Positions 1 to 7,676 of a stretch of DNA of 64,000 bases are shown here, piece by piece. Every line of letters starts with the position of its first letter. Within the stretch, counting starts at the first letter, position 1. The notes under the pieces are model-generated. The model was given only the letters and a program-made list of their open reading frames with translations, ran no database searches and had not been told where the DNA came from. The position numbers were made by a program, and so were the translations under genes. Source of the stretch: CAVXUB01 sp963764805 (GTDB lineage Bacteria; Actinomycetota; Acidimicrobiia; Acidimicrobiales; Bog-793); NCBI GenBank assembly GCA_963764805.1, contig CAVXUB010000003.1:372001-436000 (forward strand), in the 5' to 3' direction.

Positions 1-1086
1 CACGGAGCCGGCAGCGGCGAGGCCGATCAGCTCGACACGTCGCGCGGCGTCGCAGCGCTTTGTCAGGGAGACGAGGCAGGGGATGACGGCGTTCGCGAAC
101 GCCCGTGCCACAGCTGGCACGGTGACGAACGAAGACACCTGCCGGGGCAGCGTCCACGTCGGGCCGAGCTCGCTCTGCACCGGCTGGACGTCAGAGAAGG
201 GGATGTCGAGCCGAGCATCGGACTCGAGTGTCACCGACACGCTGGTGGCATCGAGGCTGACTAGCACCGGCGCCAGGCTCGAGCGCTCGCCGCGACCCGC
301 GTACTCGAGTGAGGACACGAGGATCCGTGCCCACTCCGCGTCCTCCAACTGGATCATGGCTGCGGGAGGAATCGGGCCGGAAGGGTCCTGTTCTGCGCCG
401 CCGTCTCCGCCCGGGCAATCCACGTGGTCCTGGCGCCGGTGGTCGGCGAGCACCGCCCGCAAACCGGAAGCCGGAGGGACCACGCATGATGGTGCCGGCG
501 CGTTGATCTGCGCGTGCGCCACCGTCTCGGAAAGCTCACCACTCATCGGGGGTCCCAGCCGCTCCCGCTCCGTCGGTACCGATTCCGGCAGGCGAGTCAG
601 CTCTGCCGAGGCCGACATTCTGCCACCCCGCTCGAGCAGACCCACTGATCCTGCAGAGCATTTTGCGACACGATCTCGATCCAGGGGGTGGGCGGCGCGA
701 GCTCCATGAAACGGGGGCCCGGGAACCTCGAGACAGGACGACACCAACGTCACCAAGACCGTCTCCGAACGGCGCCGGTGTCTGCCGGATACGGCTCGCT
801 GGAGGCTGGCGCAGATCGCGACGAGCAGCGCAAGGAGCGCCACAGCTGACAAGGCTGAGGGCATCGCCTGCTGCGACATCCTCCGCTGATCGAACAGCCG
901 ACTCCCGAGATCGACCAGCCCACTGGGGGAGGGAAGGCGTCTCCAGTCGTAGGCGGAGAGGACGGGCCAGCTGATGAGCAAGATCGTTACAAGAAAAGCG
1001 AGGCACAATCCCAGACGAGCCGCTGTCGAACGACGGCGAATCCTTCTGCGGTCACCCGAAGGGCTTTGCCGCCGTGTCTTGGGCAT
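1..1086 (-). CDS. Two-helix membrane protein at the end of the Tad operon (partial, C-terminus outside window)
   Basis: An open frame of 362 codons runs from an ATG at 1086 to base 1 without a stop, so the C-terminus is missing. A CAGGAG ribosome-binding site lies about 9 nt before the ATG. The N-terminus is basic (residues 1-22), followed by hydrophobic segments at about 25-45 and 76-96 separated by a loop, then a long soluble region with no motif I recognise. It is the last visible gene of the Tad pilus operon, 115 bases after the tadG-like gene. In other actinobacteria this slot often holds a two-helix LysM or BTAD-type protein with a similar N-terminus. That assignment is inference, because the diagnostic domains would lie outside the window. 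Confidence 0.65.
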   Translation of the reverse strand, partial: MPKTRRQSPSGDRRRIRRRSTAARLGLCLAFLVTILLISWPVLSAYDWRRLPSPSGLVDLGSRLFDQRRMSQQAMPSALSAVALLALLVAICASLQRAVSGRHRRRSETVLVTLVSSCLEVPGPPFHGARAAHPLDRDRVAKCSAGSVGLLERGGRMSASAELTRLPESVPTERERLGPPMSGELSETVAHAQINAPAPSCVVPPASGLRAVLADHRRQDHVDCPGGDGGAEQDPSGPIPPAAMIQLEDAEWARILVSSLEYAGRGERSSLAPVLVSLDATSVSVTLESDARLDIPFSDVQPVQSELGPTWTLPRQVSSFVTVPAVARAFANAVIPCLVSLTKRCDAARRVELIGLAAAGSV

Positions 1087-1201
1087 GACGTCGTTGGGCT
1101 CCTGCCACCTGTCGGGACTAGAGGGCCGCGAATGCCGAGAATGGAAGTGGCGGAAGGCCGAGGTTGCCGAGGCGGCCGAGGTTGCAGAGGCGGTTGGGGT
1201 C

Positions 1202-1624
1202 TCAGCCGACTGCGGCCGTGGCAGAGGCCTGCGCCGATACGGTCAAGGCGCGAATGCCGGCAAGACCGAGCAACGGAGTCGGGACGGGATAGGGCGTGAC
1301 CGAAGCAGTCACGACGTTTCCCTTCACGGTGGCACTGCCCGGGTGGCCGGCGGACGCCATGTAGGCGACCGCCGCTCGGGCAGCAGCCTGCTGATCGATC
1401 GTGATGCTGCCCGAGCGCAGAGCCGACGTCGCCAACGCCGCCGCACCGGCCCGGGCCGCCTGCTCGGCCTCCGAGTACGCCGCCTGATGAGCGGCCAGCG
1501 CCTCACCGCCGCCGACCGCCAAGCCGAGCACGACGACGAGCGATGCTGCGAGCAGGAGCACGTAGGCGACTACGGAACCCTCGTCAGTAGCGTTCCCCAT
1601 GTGTGAACCCGGACTCATCTGCAC
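1202..1624 (-). CDS. TadG-like pseudopilin/membrane protein
   Basis: A protein of 140 residues or slightly less, with one N-terminal hydrophobic helix (about residues 16-40) followed by an Ala-rich amphipathic region. This matches the architecture of TadE/TadG-type minor pilins, which sit in the inner membrane and help assemble Flp pili. The GTG at 1624 gives the longest form. An ATG at 1618 is an equally good start, since the purine-rich GGGAGGTGGGGTGAG stretch overlaps both. It lies one base after the stop of the upstream tadE-like gene, so translational coupling is likely. It lacks the von Willebrand domain of full-length TadG. The role is assigned from architecture and position only. Confidence 0.7.
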   Translation of the reverse strand: MQMSPGSHMGNATDEGSVVAYVLLLAASLVVVLGLAVGGGEALAAHQAAYSEAEQAARAGAAALATSALRSGSITIDQQAAARAAVAYMASAGHPGSATVKGNVVTASVTPYPVPTPLLGLAGIRALTVSAQASATAAVG

Positions 1625-1625
1625 C

Positions 1626-2054
1626 TCACCCCACCTCCCGGTAGATCTCGACAGGGGCGGATGCCGAGACGGAGATGGACATCGCCGAAGGAAGGCCAGG
1701 GATGAGCGAGGTGCCAGAGGGGACCAGGCACGTGATGGTGACGGCGACCGATCCGCCGGGCGCCAGCTGCGAGGTGTTCACCGCTACCTTGCTCGTCAGG
1801 CAATCGGCATGATCCTGGACCAGGTCGTAGCTTGCACTGAGCGCTGCCGCCTCGGAAGCCTGGGCCGGCGTCGGCCACACCGCCGCCGCCTCTGCCGCGC
1901 TCCTGGCGGCATCGACGACTTGTTGCTTGACGAGGACGAGCCGGCCGAGGACGACCGTGGCGGCCATGATGACGAGGATGATCGGCGCCACGATGACGAG
2001 CTCCGCCGTGGCGGAGCCGGCGTCCCGTGCCCCGCAGCATCGACGGCGGCTCAT
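1626..2054 (-). CDS. tadE: TadE-like pilus assembly protein
   Basis: A 142-residue protein with the typical TadE start: a short basic head, then SATAELVIVAPIILVIM leading into a single transmembrane helix (about residues 13-38). The Glu in the pre-helix segment is the residue conserved among TadE/TadF pseudopilins. Two cysteines in the C-terminal domain (CLTS and TCLVP) could form a disulfide outside the membrane. The start codon overlaps the stop of the preceding tadE-like gene (ATGA at 2051-2054). Expected role: minor pilin or pseudopilin of the Flp pilus, processed by a prepilin peptidase not present in the window. Confidence 0.85.
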   Translation of the reverse strand: MSRRRCCGARDAGSATAELVIVAPIILVIMAATVVLGRLVLVKQQVVDAARSAAEAAAVWPTPAQASEAAALSASYDLVQDHADCLTSKVAVNTSQLAPGGSVAVTITCLVPSGTSLIPGLPSAMSISVSASAPVEIYREVG

Positions 2055-2458
2055 CCGCTTCCCCTGAAACCCTGCGTGGGTCCGATGCTCGAGGCGCTGA
2101 CGTGCAACGAGACTCCAGGGAGCAGGGACGTGACGTAGCCGAAGACGCTGATCTGCTCCTGACCGCCGACGAGCTCTTGTGACGTGACGATCACCCCGTG
2201 CAGCATCCCGCCGGCTGTGGCGTCCACCTGAGACTGTGCGGCCGCCACGCCGGCGGGGCCGGTGCCGCCCACCGCCCGAGCAACCTCACCTCCAGTCTCT
2301 GCGGCGCTTTGCACCGCGTGGCTTGCCAGCGCCCAGAAGATCACCTGCACCAGCAGTGTCAACACGATGAACAGCGCGGGGAGGATCACGACGAGCTCGG
2401 CAGTAGCCGAGCCGAGCTCGTCGCTGCCACCGCCATCGAGGAGGCCGGAACGGTCCAC
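2051..2458 (-). CDS. tadE: TadE-like pilus assembly protein
   Basis: The second TadE-type protein, 135 residues from the chosen start, with the SATAELVVILPALF motif and one long hydrophobic helix followed by an Ala/Gly-rich extracytoplasmic part. I chose the GTG at 2458 because GGAGGT lies 5 nt upstream. A longer TTG start at 2512 would overlap the pilin-like gene by 29 bases and add a poor N-terminus. It is coupled by ATGA overlap to the next tadE-like gene. Paired tadE/tadF-type genes are usual in Tad loci, and they probably act together in pilus assembly. Confidence 0.8.
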   Translation of the reverse strand: MDRSGLLDGGGSDELGSATAELVVILPALFIVLTLLVQVIFWALASHAVQSAAETGGEVARAVGGTGPAGVAAAQSQVDATAGGMLHGVIVTSQELVGGQEQISVFGYVTSLLPGVSLHVSASSIGPTQGFRGSG

Positions 2459-2483
2459 TACCGACCTCCGAACAGCTCGAGCC

Positions 2484-2696
2484 TCATGGAGCGCCGGTGA
2501 TCTGCGTTCCAAGATGCGTGGCGTTCGTCGTCACTGCCTTGGTGATGATGATCCCGACCGCGATGGCTAGGGCGACGAAGACGCCGACGATGACGAGCTT
2601 CTCGGCGACGTCTCCGCGATCGGGCTCCTCCCTCATCTCGGCCAACCGCATACGCAGCTGCGTGAAGAGGAAGGCGACCAGCTGGAACTCGGTCAT
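2484..2696 (-). CDS. Putative Flp-type pilin
   Basis: A 70-residue protein with a charged N-terminus of about 32 residues, a hydrophobic helix (about 33-54) and a short polar tail. Size, the single helix and position between tadC and the tadE genes fit the major pilin slot of an actinobacterial Tad operon. The residues before the helix (DRGDVAEKLVIVGV) include a Glu at the position expected for pilin processing, though the usual G/XXXXEY motif is not clear. A strong AAAGGAG lies 9 nt before the ATG, which fits high expression. The leader is longer than in classical Flp pilins. It could instead be a small membrane accessory protein. Confidence 0.6.
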   Translation of the reverse strand: MTEFQLVAFLFTQLRMRLAEMREEPDRGDVAEKLVIVGVFVALAIAVGIIITKAVTTNATHLGTQITGAP

Positions 2697-2771
2697 TGCG
2701 TTATCTCCTTTGATCTTTCAGATGACGAGGGCTCTGCGGGGGTGCTACCGGGTGCTGCGGATGTTGCCGAT

Positions 2772-3662
2772 TCAGAGAACCTTGGAGACGGTGACGAGGG
2801 CCGGGTAGCCGATGAACAGGAGAAACCCGAGCATCATGACGACAGCAGGCACGAACAGCTTCTCGGTGGTGGAGTTCGCTTCGGCCTCCGCCTCAGCCAG
2901 CTCGCGCGTCCGCAGCGAGGCCGCCTTGGCAGCGAGACTCGCCCGTACCCTTGCGCCCTCCGTGCCCGCAAGGGAGAGGCTTGACGCCAGCTCCTCCAGG
3001 TCCACGACGCGCAGCTGCTCACCGAGGCGTTGCAGCCCCTGCCACGGGGTGTCGCCGGAGTGACGGGCGAAGTCGATCGCACGGCGCAGGCGTGCGAAGG
3101 TCGGATCCGAGCCAGCAGAGCAGGCAGCCTGTAGGGCGCTCTCGATGCCCATCCCTCCGGCCTGTCCGAGCGACACCAAGTCCAGCCAGCATCCGAGGGC
3201 TTGCCGGAAGTGGCGCCGCTGTACGCGGGCGCGCGCTCGGAGTGCGATCACCGGCACGACAGCTCCTGCGACACCTAACGCGAGGCAAGCGACCACTGGG
3301 AACGCGAGGGGCACTGTGAATCCCGAGAGAGCGGCGGCGGCGCCAAGCCCGGGACCGACGGCGGCTCCCGCGAATGCGAGCGTCCCGATGCTTGCAGCAT
3401 GCTGCCCGGCGGAACGGCCCACGAGCTCGAGGTCCGATGCTGTCTGGCCGCTTCCGCCCTGCAGGTCCGAGGGGACCAGCTGAAGAAGTCGTCGACCAAG
3501 GCGCTGACGGATGCTCACGATGGGCGCCTGCCTGGCCCCCCTCGGCTGGCTGTCGAGCCGTGCCAGCTCGAGTTCGAGCGCCGTCTGCCGGTTGACGACG
3601 AAGGAGAATACGAAACTGATTCCCAACCCGCCGAGGGCGCCGAGGACGATCAGCATGCTCAT
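2772..3662 (-). CDS. tadC: TadC, inner-membrane platform protein of the Tad pilus
   Basis: A 296-residue type II secretion F-family protein. The N-terminal helix (about 3-23) is followed by a linker, a hydrophobic pair (about 85-135), the cytoplasmic four-helix domain (RQALGCWLDLVSLGQAGGM region) and a C-terminal membrane pair ending FLLFIGYPALVTVSKVL. TadC and TadB form the membrane platform beneath the TadA motor. The ATG at 3662 was chosen over an upstream one because it gives an ATGA overlap with the tadB stop; the longer form would add 20 polar residues in front of the first helix. Confidence 0.88.
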   Translation of the reverse strand: MSMLIVLGALGGLGISFVFSFVVNRQTALELELARLDSQPRGARQAPIVSIRQRLGRRLLQLVPSDLQGGSGQTASDLELVGRSAGQHAASIGTLAFAGAAVGPGLGAAAALSGFTVPLAFPVVACLALGVAGAVVPVIALRARARVQRRHFRQALGCWLDLVSLGQAGGMGIESALQAACSAGSDPTFARLRRAIDFARHSGDTPWQGLQRLGEQLRVVDLEELASSLSLAGTEGARVRASLAAKAASLRTRELAEAEAEANSTTEKLFVPAVVMMLGFLLFIGYPALVTVSKVL

Positions 3663-4476
3663 CTGGTCACCGCCGCCAGCCGCCCGCCGGTCTTCGGCTC
3701 GGCCATCTTCGTCATCAGCCACAGTCCACCGGCGAAAAAGGCGCCCACGAGGAGAAGCACGACCTGTCCCTGCGCCGTCGAGAAGGGTGCCAAGTAGCTG
3801 CGCGCAAGGAGGGCGAGGAGGCTCAGGAACGCGAGCGAGAACCCGGCCACGGTGCGGATTGCCGTACGTGCCGAGGCGCGTGATGCCTCGATCCGCAGGC
3901 GCATGCCCACCTCCTCGCGGATCGTCGTCGCAAGCGCGCTCAGGAGGTCGCCCAAGCGCTGAGCCCTCTGCTCGGACGCCATGCAGAGTGCCGCAACGAT
4001 GGTGTCGGCGCTTCGGTCGGCCACATCCTCGCCGAATGCGGACAGGGCATCCCTGGCGTGCACGCCGGATGCCAAGCGTCCCGAGAGGGCCTCAACGGCC
4101 GGCCGGATGGTGTTCGGCGCCGTACGGGAGGTGGCTGCGATCGCCTGCGACAGGCCCGCCGCGCCCGACAGGGTGTCACGGAGCATCTCTGCCCACGTAG
4201 CGATCCCCTCCAGCCGGGCGATCGAAGCCGATGCGGGCGCGCCGCGCAGCCCTCGAGGGCGAGGCAGCCGAATGCCGCCGTGATGGCTGCCGCGGGCCAT
4301 CTCGTGATCGCCAGGACGACCACCCCGAGCACCGCTGCAATCGCCATCCGGCGGGAGTCGGCCGGCTCCTTGCGGGACGTCCTCGCCGCGGGAACGGGTG
4401 AGGCAGTGATGCCGGCGATGACGAGCACCACGGCGAAACCCATGAGAGCGCCGAGGAGGACCAAGAGCGCGGTCAT
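3659..4476 (-). CDS. tadB: TadB, inner-membrane platform protein (apparent -1 frameshift)
   Basis: The reading starts at ATG 4476 (GGAGG 6 nt upstream) with MTALLVLLGALMGFAVVLV and a second hydrophobic segment, then loses frame between about 4235 and 4300. The C-terminal two thirds continues in another frame with ARLEGIATWAEMLRDTLSG, a recognisable TadB core, and ends with two hydrophobic helices before the stop at 3659. One base appears to be missing; restoring it gives about 272 residues, normal for TadB. It lies between tadA and tadC, both intact. I read it as a functional gene with a sequence indel, but a real frameshift is not excluded. No slippery-site/pseudoknot signal was evident. Confidence 0.8.
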
Positions 4477-4510
4477 CGGCCGCCTCCGGCCGTCCCGCCG
4501 CGTCGGCGGC

Positions 4511-5827
4511 TCACCATCGGGCGTCCTGCCAGTTCGCGGCCTGCCATTCATAGCCCTCCGCTGACAGAGCCTCCAGTGTCCGCTCCGACGGTGGAGAGGA
4601 CCGACGAGCTCGTCCCTCGCCATCTGGCGCCCAGAGCTCGTTCGAGATGACGATCTGGCCGTCAAAGTCGACGACCTCGCGCACTGAGCAGACGTGCCGA
4701 TGAAGGCGACGACGCCGGGGGCCGTCGCCGGCGGGGCTGGCGGGGAGGCGCGAGTCGAGGTGCACGACGAGGTGGATCGCCCCGGCGATGAGCAGGTTCG
4801 TGGCCTCGATCGGCAGACGCTCGGGTGCCTGCACGGCATACGTGGCCAGACGCCGGAAAGCTCCGGCGGACGAGTCGGCGTGAATGGTTGCCATCGATCC
4901 AGAGCGGCCCTGGCTCATGGCGTTGAGCATCGGCACGACTTCGTCGCCGAGGACCTCGCCCACGATCACCCGCGAGGCGTTCATCCGCAAGGAGCGGCGG
5001 ACCAGCTGCGCGACGCCTATGGCCCCGGCCCCTTCGGTGTTCGCAGGACGCGCTTCCATGGCGACGCAATCCGGATGCCGGTCGCGCTGCTCGTCGAGCC
5101 CGAGCTCGAGTGCCTGCTCGATGGTGACGAGCCGCTCGGCAGCAGGGATCTCGGCGGCGAGAGCCCGCAGCATCGTCGTCTTGCCGGAGTTCATGGCGCC
5201 GGACACGAGGATGTTCCGCTTGGCTCGGACGGCAGCCGCGAGGCAGGCCGCCAGATCCTCGTCGAGCATGTCGAGAGCGACGAGATCGCCCAGCGTGCGA
5301 TCGGCCAGGCGATGGCGCCTGATGTCGATCACCGGGCGTCTGGTGACGGACATCACCGCGGAAAGCCGGCTCCCGTCGGGGAGTCGTAGGTCGAGCTCCG
5401 GCTGCGCCGCATCGAAACGGCGCTCCGACAAGCCGAAGCGAGCGGCCGCCGCCCGGACCAGACCCACCAGCTCCTCGTCGTCTGCGGCCGCCGCCGGCCC
5501 TCGTTCCTTGGTGCCGTCCGCGTAGGTCACCCAGACCTCGTCGGCCCCGTTGACGTCGATGTTCTCGACCGAGGGATCCTCGACGAGGCGTTGCAGACGG
5601 CCGAGACCGAAGAGCATGTCGAGCAGGGTGTCGACGATCTCCTCTTCATCGGAGGCCACCGGCGGTGCGCCGCCCGTGGCAACCGCCGCCTGAGCCCGGT
5701 CGTCCAACACGTCCTCTGCGAGCCGCCGTGCAAGGTTGCGGCGCTCCTCTTCGCTCAGCGCCGCTCCGGCGTCGGCAAGGCGTTCTGCGACCAGGGATCG
5801 CAGGCCGTCGAGGTCGGCAGCGGTCAC
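4511..5827 (-). CDS. tadA: TadA/CpaF secretion ATPase
   Basis: A 438-residue type II/IV secretion hexameric ATPase that powers Flp pilus extension and retraction. The Walker A P-loop is GAMNSGKT (210-217). A Walker B-like strand RVIVGEVLGDE lies at about 286-296, and the histidine-box segment ATIHADS at 313-319. The N-terminal region (1-110) is the family's helical domain, with FGLGRLQRLVEDP before the N2 domain. It starts with ATGA overlap to the tadZ-like gene and is followed 34 bases later by tadB. All expected catalytic motifs are present. The C-terminal 60 residues are poorly conserved. Confidence 0.93.
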   Translation of the reverse strand: MTAADLDGLRSLVAERLADAGAALSEEERRNLARRLAEDVLDDRAQAAVATGGAPPVASDEEEIVDTLLDMLFGLGRLQRLVEDPSVENIDVNGADEVWVTYADGTKERGPAAAADDEELVGLVRAAAARFGLSERRFDAAQPELDLRLPDGSRLSAVMSVTRRPVIDIRRHRLADRTLGDLVALDMLDEDLAACLAAAVRAKRNILVSGAMNSGKTTMLRALAAEIPAAERLVTIEQALELGLDEQRDRHPDCVAMEARPANTEGAGAIGVAQLVRRSLRMNASRVIVGEVLGDEVVPMLNAMSQGRSGSMATIHADSSAGAFRRLATYAVQAPERLPIEATNLLIAGAIHLVVHLDSRLPASPAGDGPRRRRLHRHVCSVREVVDFDGQIVISNELWAPDGEGRARRSSPPSERTLEALSAEGYEWQAANWQDARW

Positions 5828-6693
5828 GGCAGCCCGACCGCCGGAGTCGTGGCAGCAGTGGAGGGCCGTGACCCGAGGAGGCGGCCGACCCGGCTCGGCG
5901 CCCTGCGGCCGGGGCTGACAGCAAGCCGCGCGGCACCAGCCGCATCCGCCGCCACCCGCCAGGCAGGCAAGGGCCGGCCCAGACGCTCGGCGACCGCCGA
6001 CGCCAGATCGAAGTAGGCACGACCTCGCGGCGACCGGGGGTCGATCATCGCGCTGAGCGGTAGGGCAGCGGGCGATCCGTCCTCAGGTACCGTCCCGAGC
6101 AGTGGCAGCTCGACGGCGCGGGCCACCGCACGAGGACGATGACCCTCCTCGCCCACCAGAACCAATTCGGGAGAAACGCCGCGCCCGCGCAGCGATTCCG
6201 CGCTCGAGCGGCCGTGCAGCACCGCCTCGGTGGTGGTCCGGGAGACGAGGCCGACCAGCCTTGCCACCGAAAGAACCGGCTCGAAGTCGTCGAGCCGATC
6301 GAAACGTCCGACGTCGACTATCACAGCGCCTTCCAGACCTGCCAGGACTTCGACGATCCGCTCCAGCGCCGGCCGCACCGCCGCCCCTTGGTCGTGGCCG
6401 GCGACGCCGACGAGAACTGCCACTCCCTCGCAGAGCGGCTGGCAGTGCTCGGCGAGGTCGGAGGCCCCAAGCGAACGACGAGCGCGCAGAGCAAGTGTGG
6501 CCAGGCCCGGAACGCCCGGTTTGCCCTCCCGAGCGGCTATGTCGCCGCCCGCCGGGTCGGCCTCCACGACGAGGACCGGCGGCACGCCCGAGGAACCGCT
6601 TGCGGCGGCGGCCCCCAGGCAGCAGGCGATCGCCATCGCCGTGGTCGTCACGCCGGGTGATCCCTTGGCGGAGCCGAGCACCACGATGCTCAT
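5824..6693 (-). CDS. TadZ/CpaE-like ParA/MinD-fold protein
   Basis: A 289-residue protein with the ParA/MinD fold order: strand-loop KGSPGVTTTA at 10-19, VLVVEADPAGGDIAA at about 40-54 and a VIVDVGRFD segment near 128. The deviant Walker A lacks the lysine that normally follows the second glycine (KGGxGKT becomes KGSPGVT), so ATP hydrolysis is doubtful. Reduced P-loops are known in TadZ/CpaE, which localise Tad complexes at the cell pole. It sits between cpaB and tadA with overlapping stop/start codons on both sides. The tail (about 250-289) is Ala/Pro/Arg-rich and probably disordered. Confidence 0.8.
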   Translation of the reverse strand: MSIVVLGSAKGSPGVTTTAMAIACCLGAAAASGSSGVPPVLVVEADPAGGDIAAREGKPGVPGLATLALRARRSLGASDLAEHCQPLCEGVAVLVGVAGHDQGAAVRPALERIVEVLAGLEGAVIVDVGRFDRLDDFEPVLSVARLVGLVSRTTTEAVLHGRSSAESLRGRGVSPELVLVGEEGHRPRAVARAVELPLLGTVPEDGSPAALPLSAMIDPRSPRGRAYFDLASAVAERLGRPLPAWRVAADAAGAARLAVSPGRRAPSRVGRLLGSRPSTAATTPAVGLP

Positions 6694-7586
6694 CGGGCGG
6701 AAGTGCTCCCCGAAGCGCCACCACGGTCTTTGCTGCTGCCTGCGGACCCGGCGGGGGTTGGCAACACGGCCAAGCTGATCTCGTTTGCGGCACTTGCCGC
6801 TGTTATGACGGAGGCAACGGCGTGCGGGACGGCCAGCGACACGATGACGTCGCCGGTGCTCGCGACCGAAGTCTGGTTCGTACCGGGCGCCGAGACCGAG
6901 ACGACGTTCGCCTCTGCAAGTACGGTCCCCGGTGGCTCGTCGAGCTCCGCCGAGGTGGGAGCGCTGGGTCCCGAGCCCCTGCTCGCACCAGGAGTGGTCG
7001 GCCCCGAGCTTGTCACGCCGCCCGCACCCGTCCCGGAAGGACCGGCAGTCGTGCCGGCTCCTCCGGCCCCGCTGGTAGACGTCAGCACCACCAGGACGAG
7101 ATCGCCTGGGCTCAAGTCGGCCGGAAGCTGGTTGGCGGCGAGACTGGCGCCGATCAGCGCCTGTCGCTGCTGGAGTGTCGGGCCGCTCGCCAAGGCGCCC
7201 GGCGTCAGCAGGGTGCCGGCCAGCAAGGGCTCCGCTGCTTGCTTGCCGACGACGGTTGCTTCGTCGGAGGCCGGGATGAGGGCGAGCCCGCCGGCCGGCG
7301 TCAGGTCGACGACTGTCAGGTCGCTGGCCGTGATCGTCCCGTTCTGGGGAACCGGGACGTCGATGGCCAGGTACGGCATTCGCTGCGCCGACTTGTCAGC
7401 GACGAGAGCACCCAGCGCCGCGCAGGCCACGACGAGGAATACGCCTGTGGCTGCCATCGCGGGCCGGCCGCGCCGGGAGCTGACGCTGTTGAGGGTCGCA
7501 CCTCTTGTCCCACGGTGATTGGGGACGATCGCTGGGCTCTCGCCGGTGGACGTGCGGCTGGCTGACGCGACTGGCATGCCCGGCAC
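6690..7586 (-). CDS. cpaB: CpaB/RcpC-like pilus assembly protein
   Basis: A 298-residue protein that begins the Tad operon. A cytoplasmic head (1-43) is followed by one transmembrane helix (about 44-63), then an SAF/RcpC-type region (PVPQNGTITASDLTVVDL and KQAAEPLLAGTLLTPGAL), a Gly/Ser/Thr/Pro-rich linker and a C-terminal domain. CpaB/RcpC proteins link the inner-membrane Tad machine to the envelope. The GTG at 7586 is the longest start; an ATG at 7577 three codons later is an alternative and neither has a strong ribosome-binding site. Its stop overlaps the tadZ-like start. Confidence 0.85.
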   Translation of the reverse strand: MPGMPVASASRTSTGESPAIVPNHRGTRGATLNSVSSRRGRPAMAATGVFLVVACAALGALVADKSAQRMPYLAIDVPVPQNGTITASDLTVVDLTPAGGLALIPASDEATVVGKQAAEPLLAGTLLTPGALASGPTLQQRQALIGASLAANQLPADLSPGDLVLVVLTSTSGAGGAGTTAGPSGTGAGGVTSSGPTTPGASRGSGPSAPTSAELDEPPGTVLAEANVVSVSAPGTNQTSVASTGDVIVSLAVPHAVASVITAASAANEISLAVLPTPAGSAGSSKDRGGASGSTSAR

Positions 7587-7609
7587 TGTGGTCGCCGGCC
7601 TTACCGGAC

Positions 7610-7636
7610 GACCTACCGTTCAACGGAAAATAGGTC
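7610..7636. promoter_or_regulatory. Imperfect palindrome in divergent promoter region
   Basis: An 11-base palindrome CCGTTCAACGG (7616-7626) is flanked by GACCTA (7610-7615) and TAGGTC (7631-7636), with a 4-base AAAA bulge on one side. It lies between the divergent cpaB and methyltransferase starts, so it could be an operator or a hairpin. No regulator is assigned. Confidence 0.3.
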
Positions 7637-7664
7637 CTGCCGATAGCCGTCAGGGGCCTGCGAG

Positions 7665-7670
7665 TAGCCT
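7665..7670 (+). promoter_or_regulatory. -10 box TAGCCT, leaderless type
   Basis: TAGCCT ends 6 nt before the ATG at 7677, the distance expected if transcription starts at or next to the start codon. No ribosome-binding site is present. This is one of about ten such cases in the window. Confidence 0.5.
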
Positions 7671-7676
7671 CCGGCC

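Noticed and set aside
4235..4300. Programmed frameshift in tadB
   Set aside because: No slippery heptamer with a downstream structure was recognised, and eight other genes show similar breaks.
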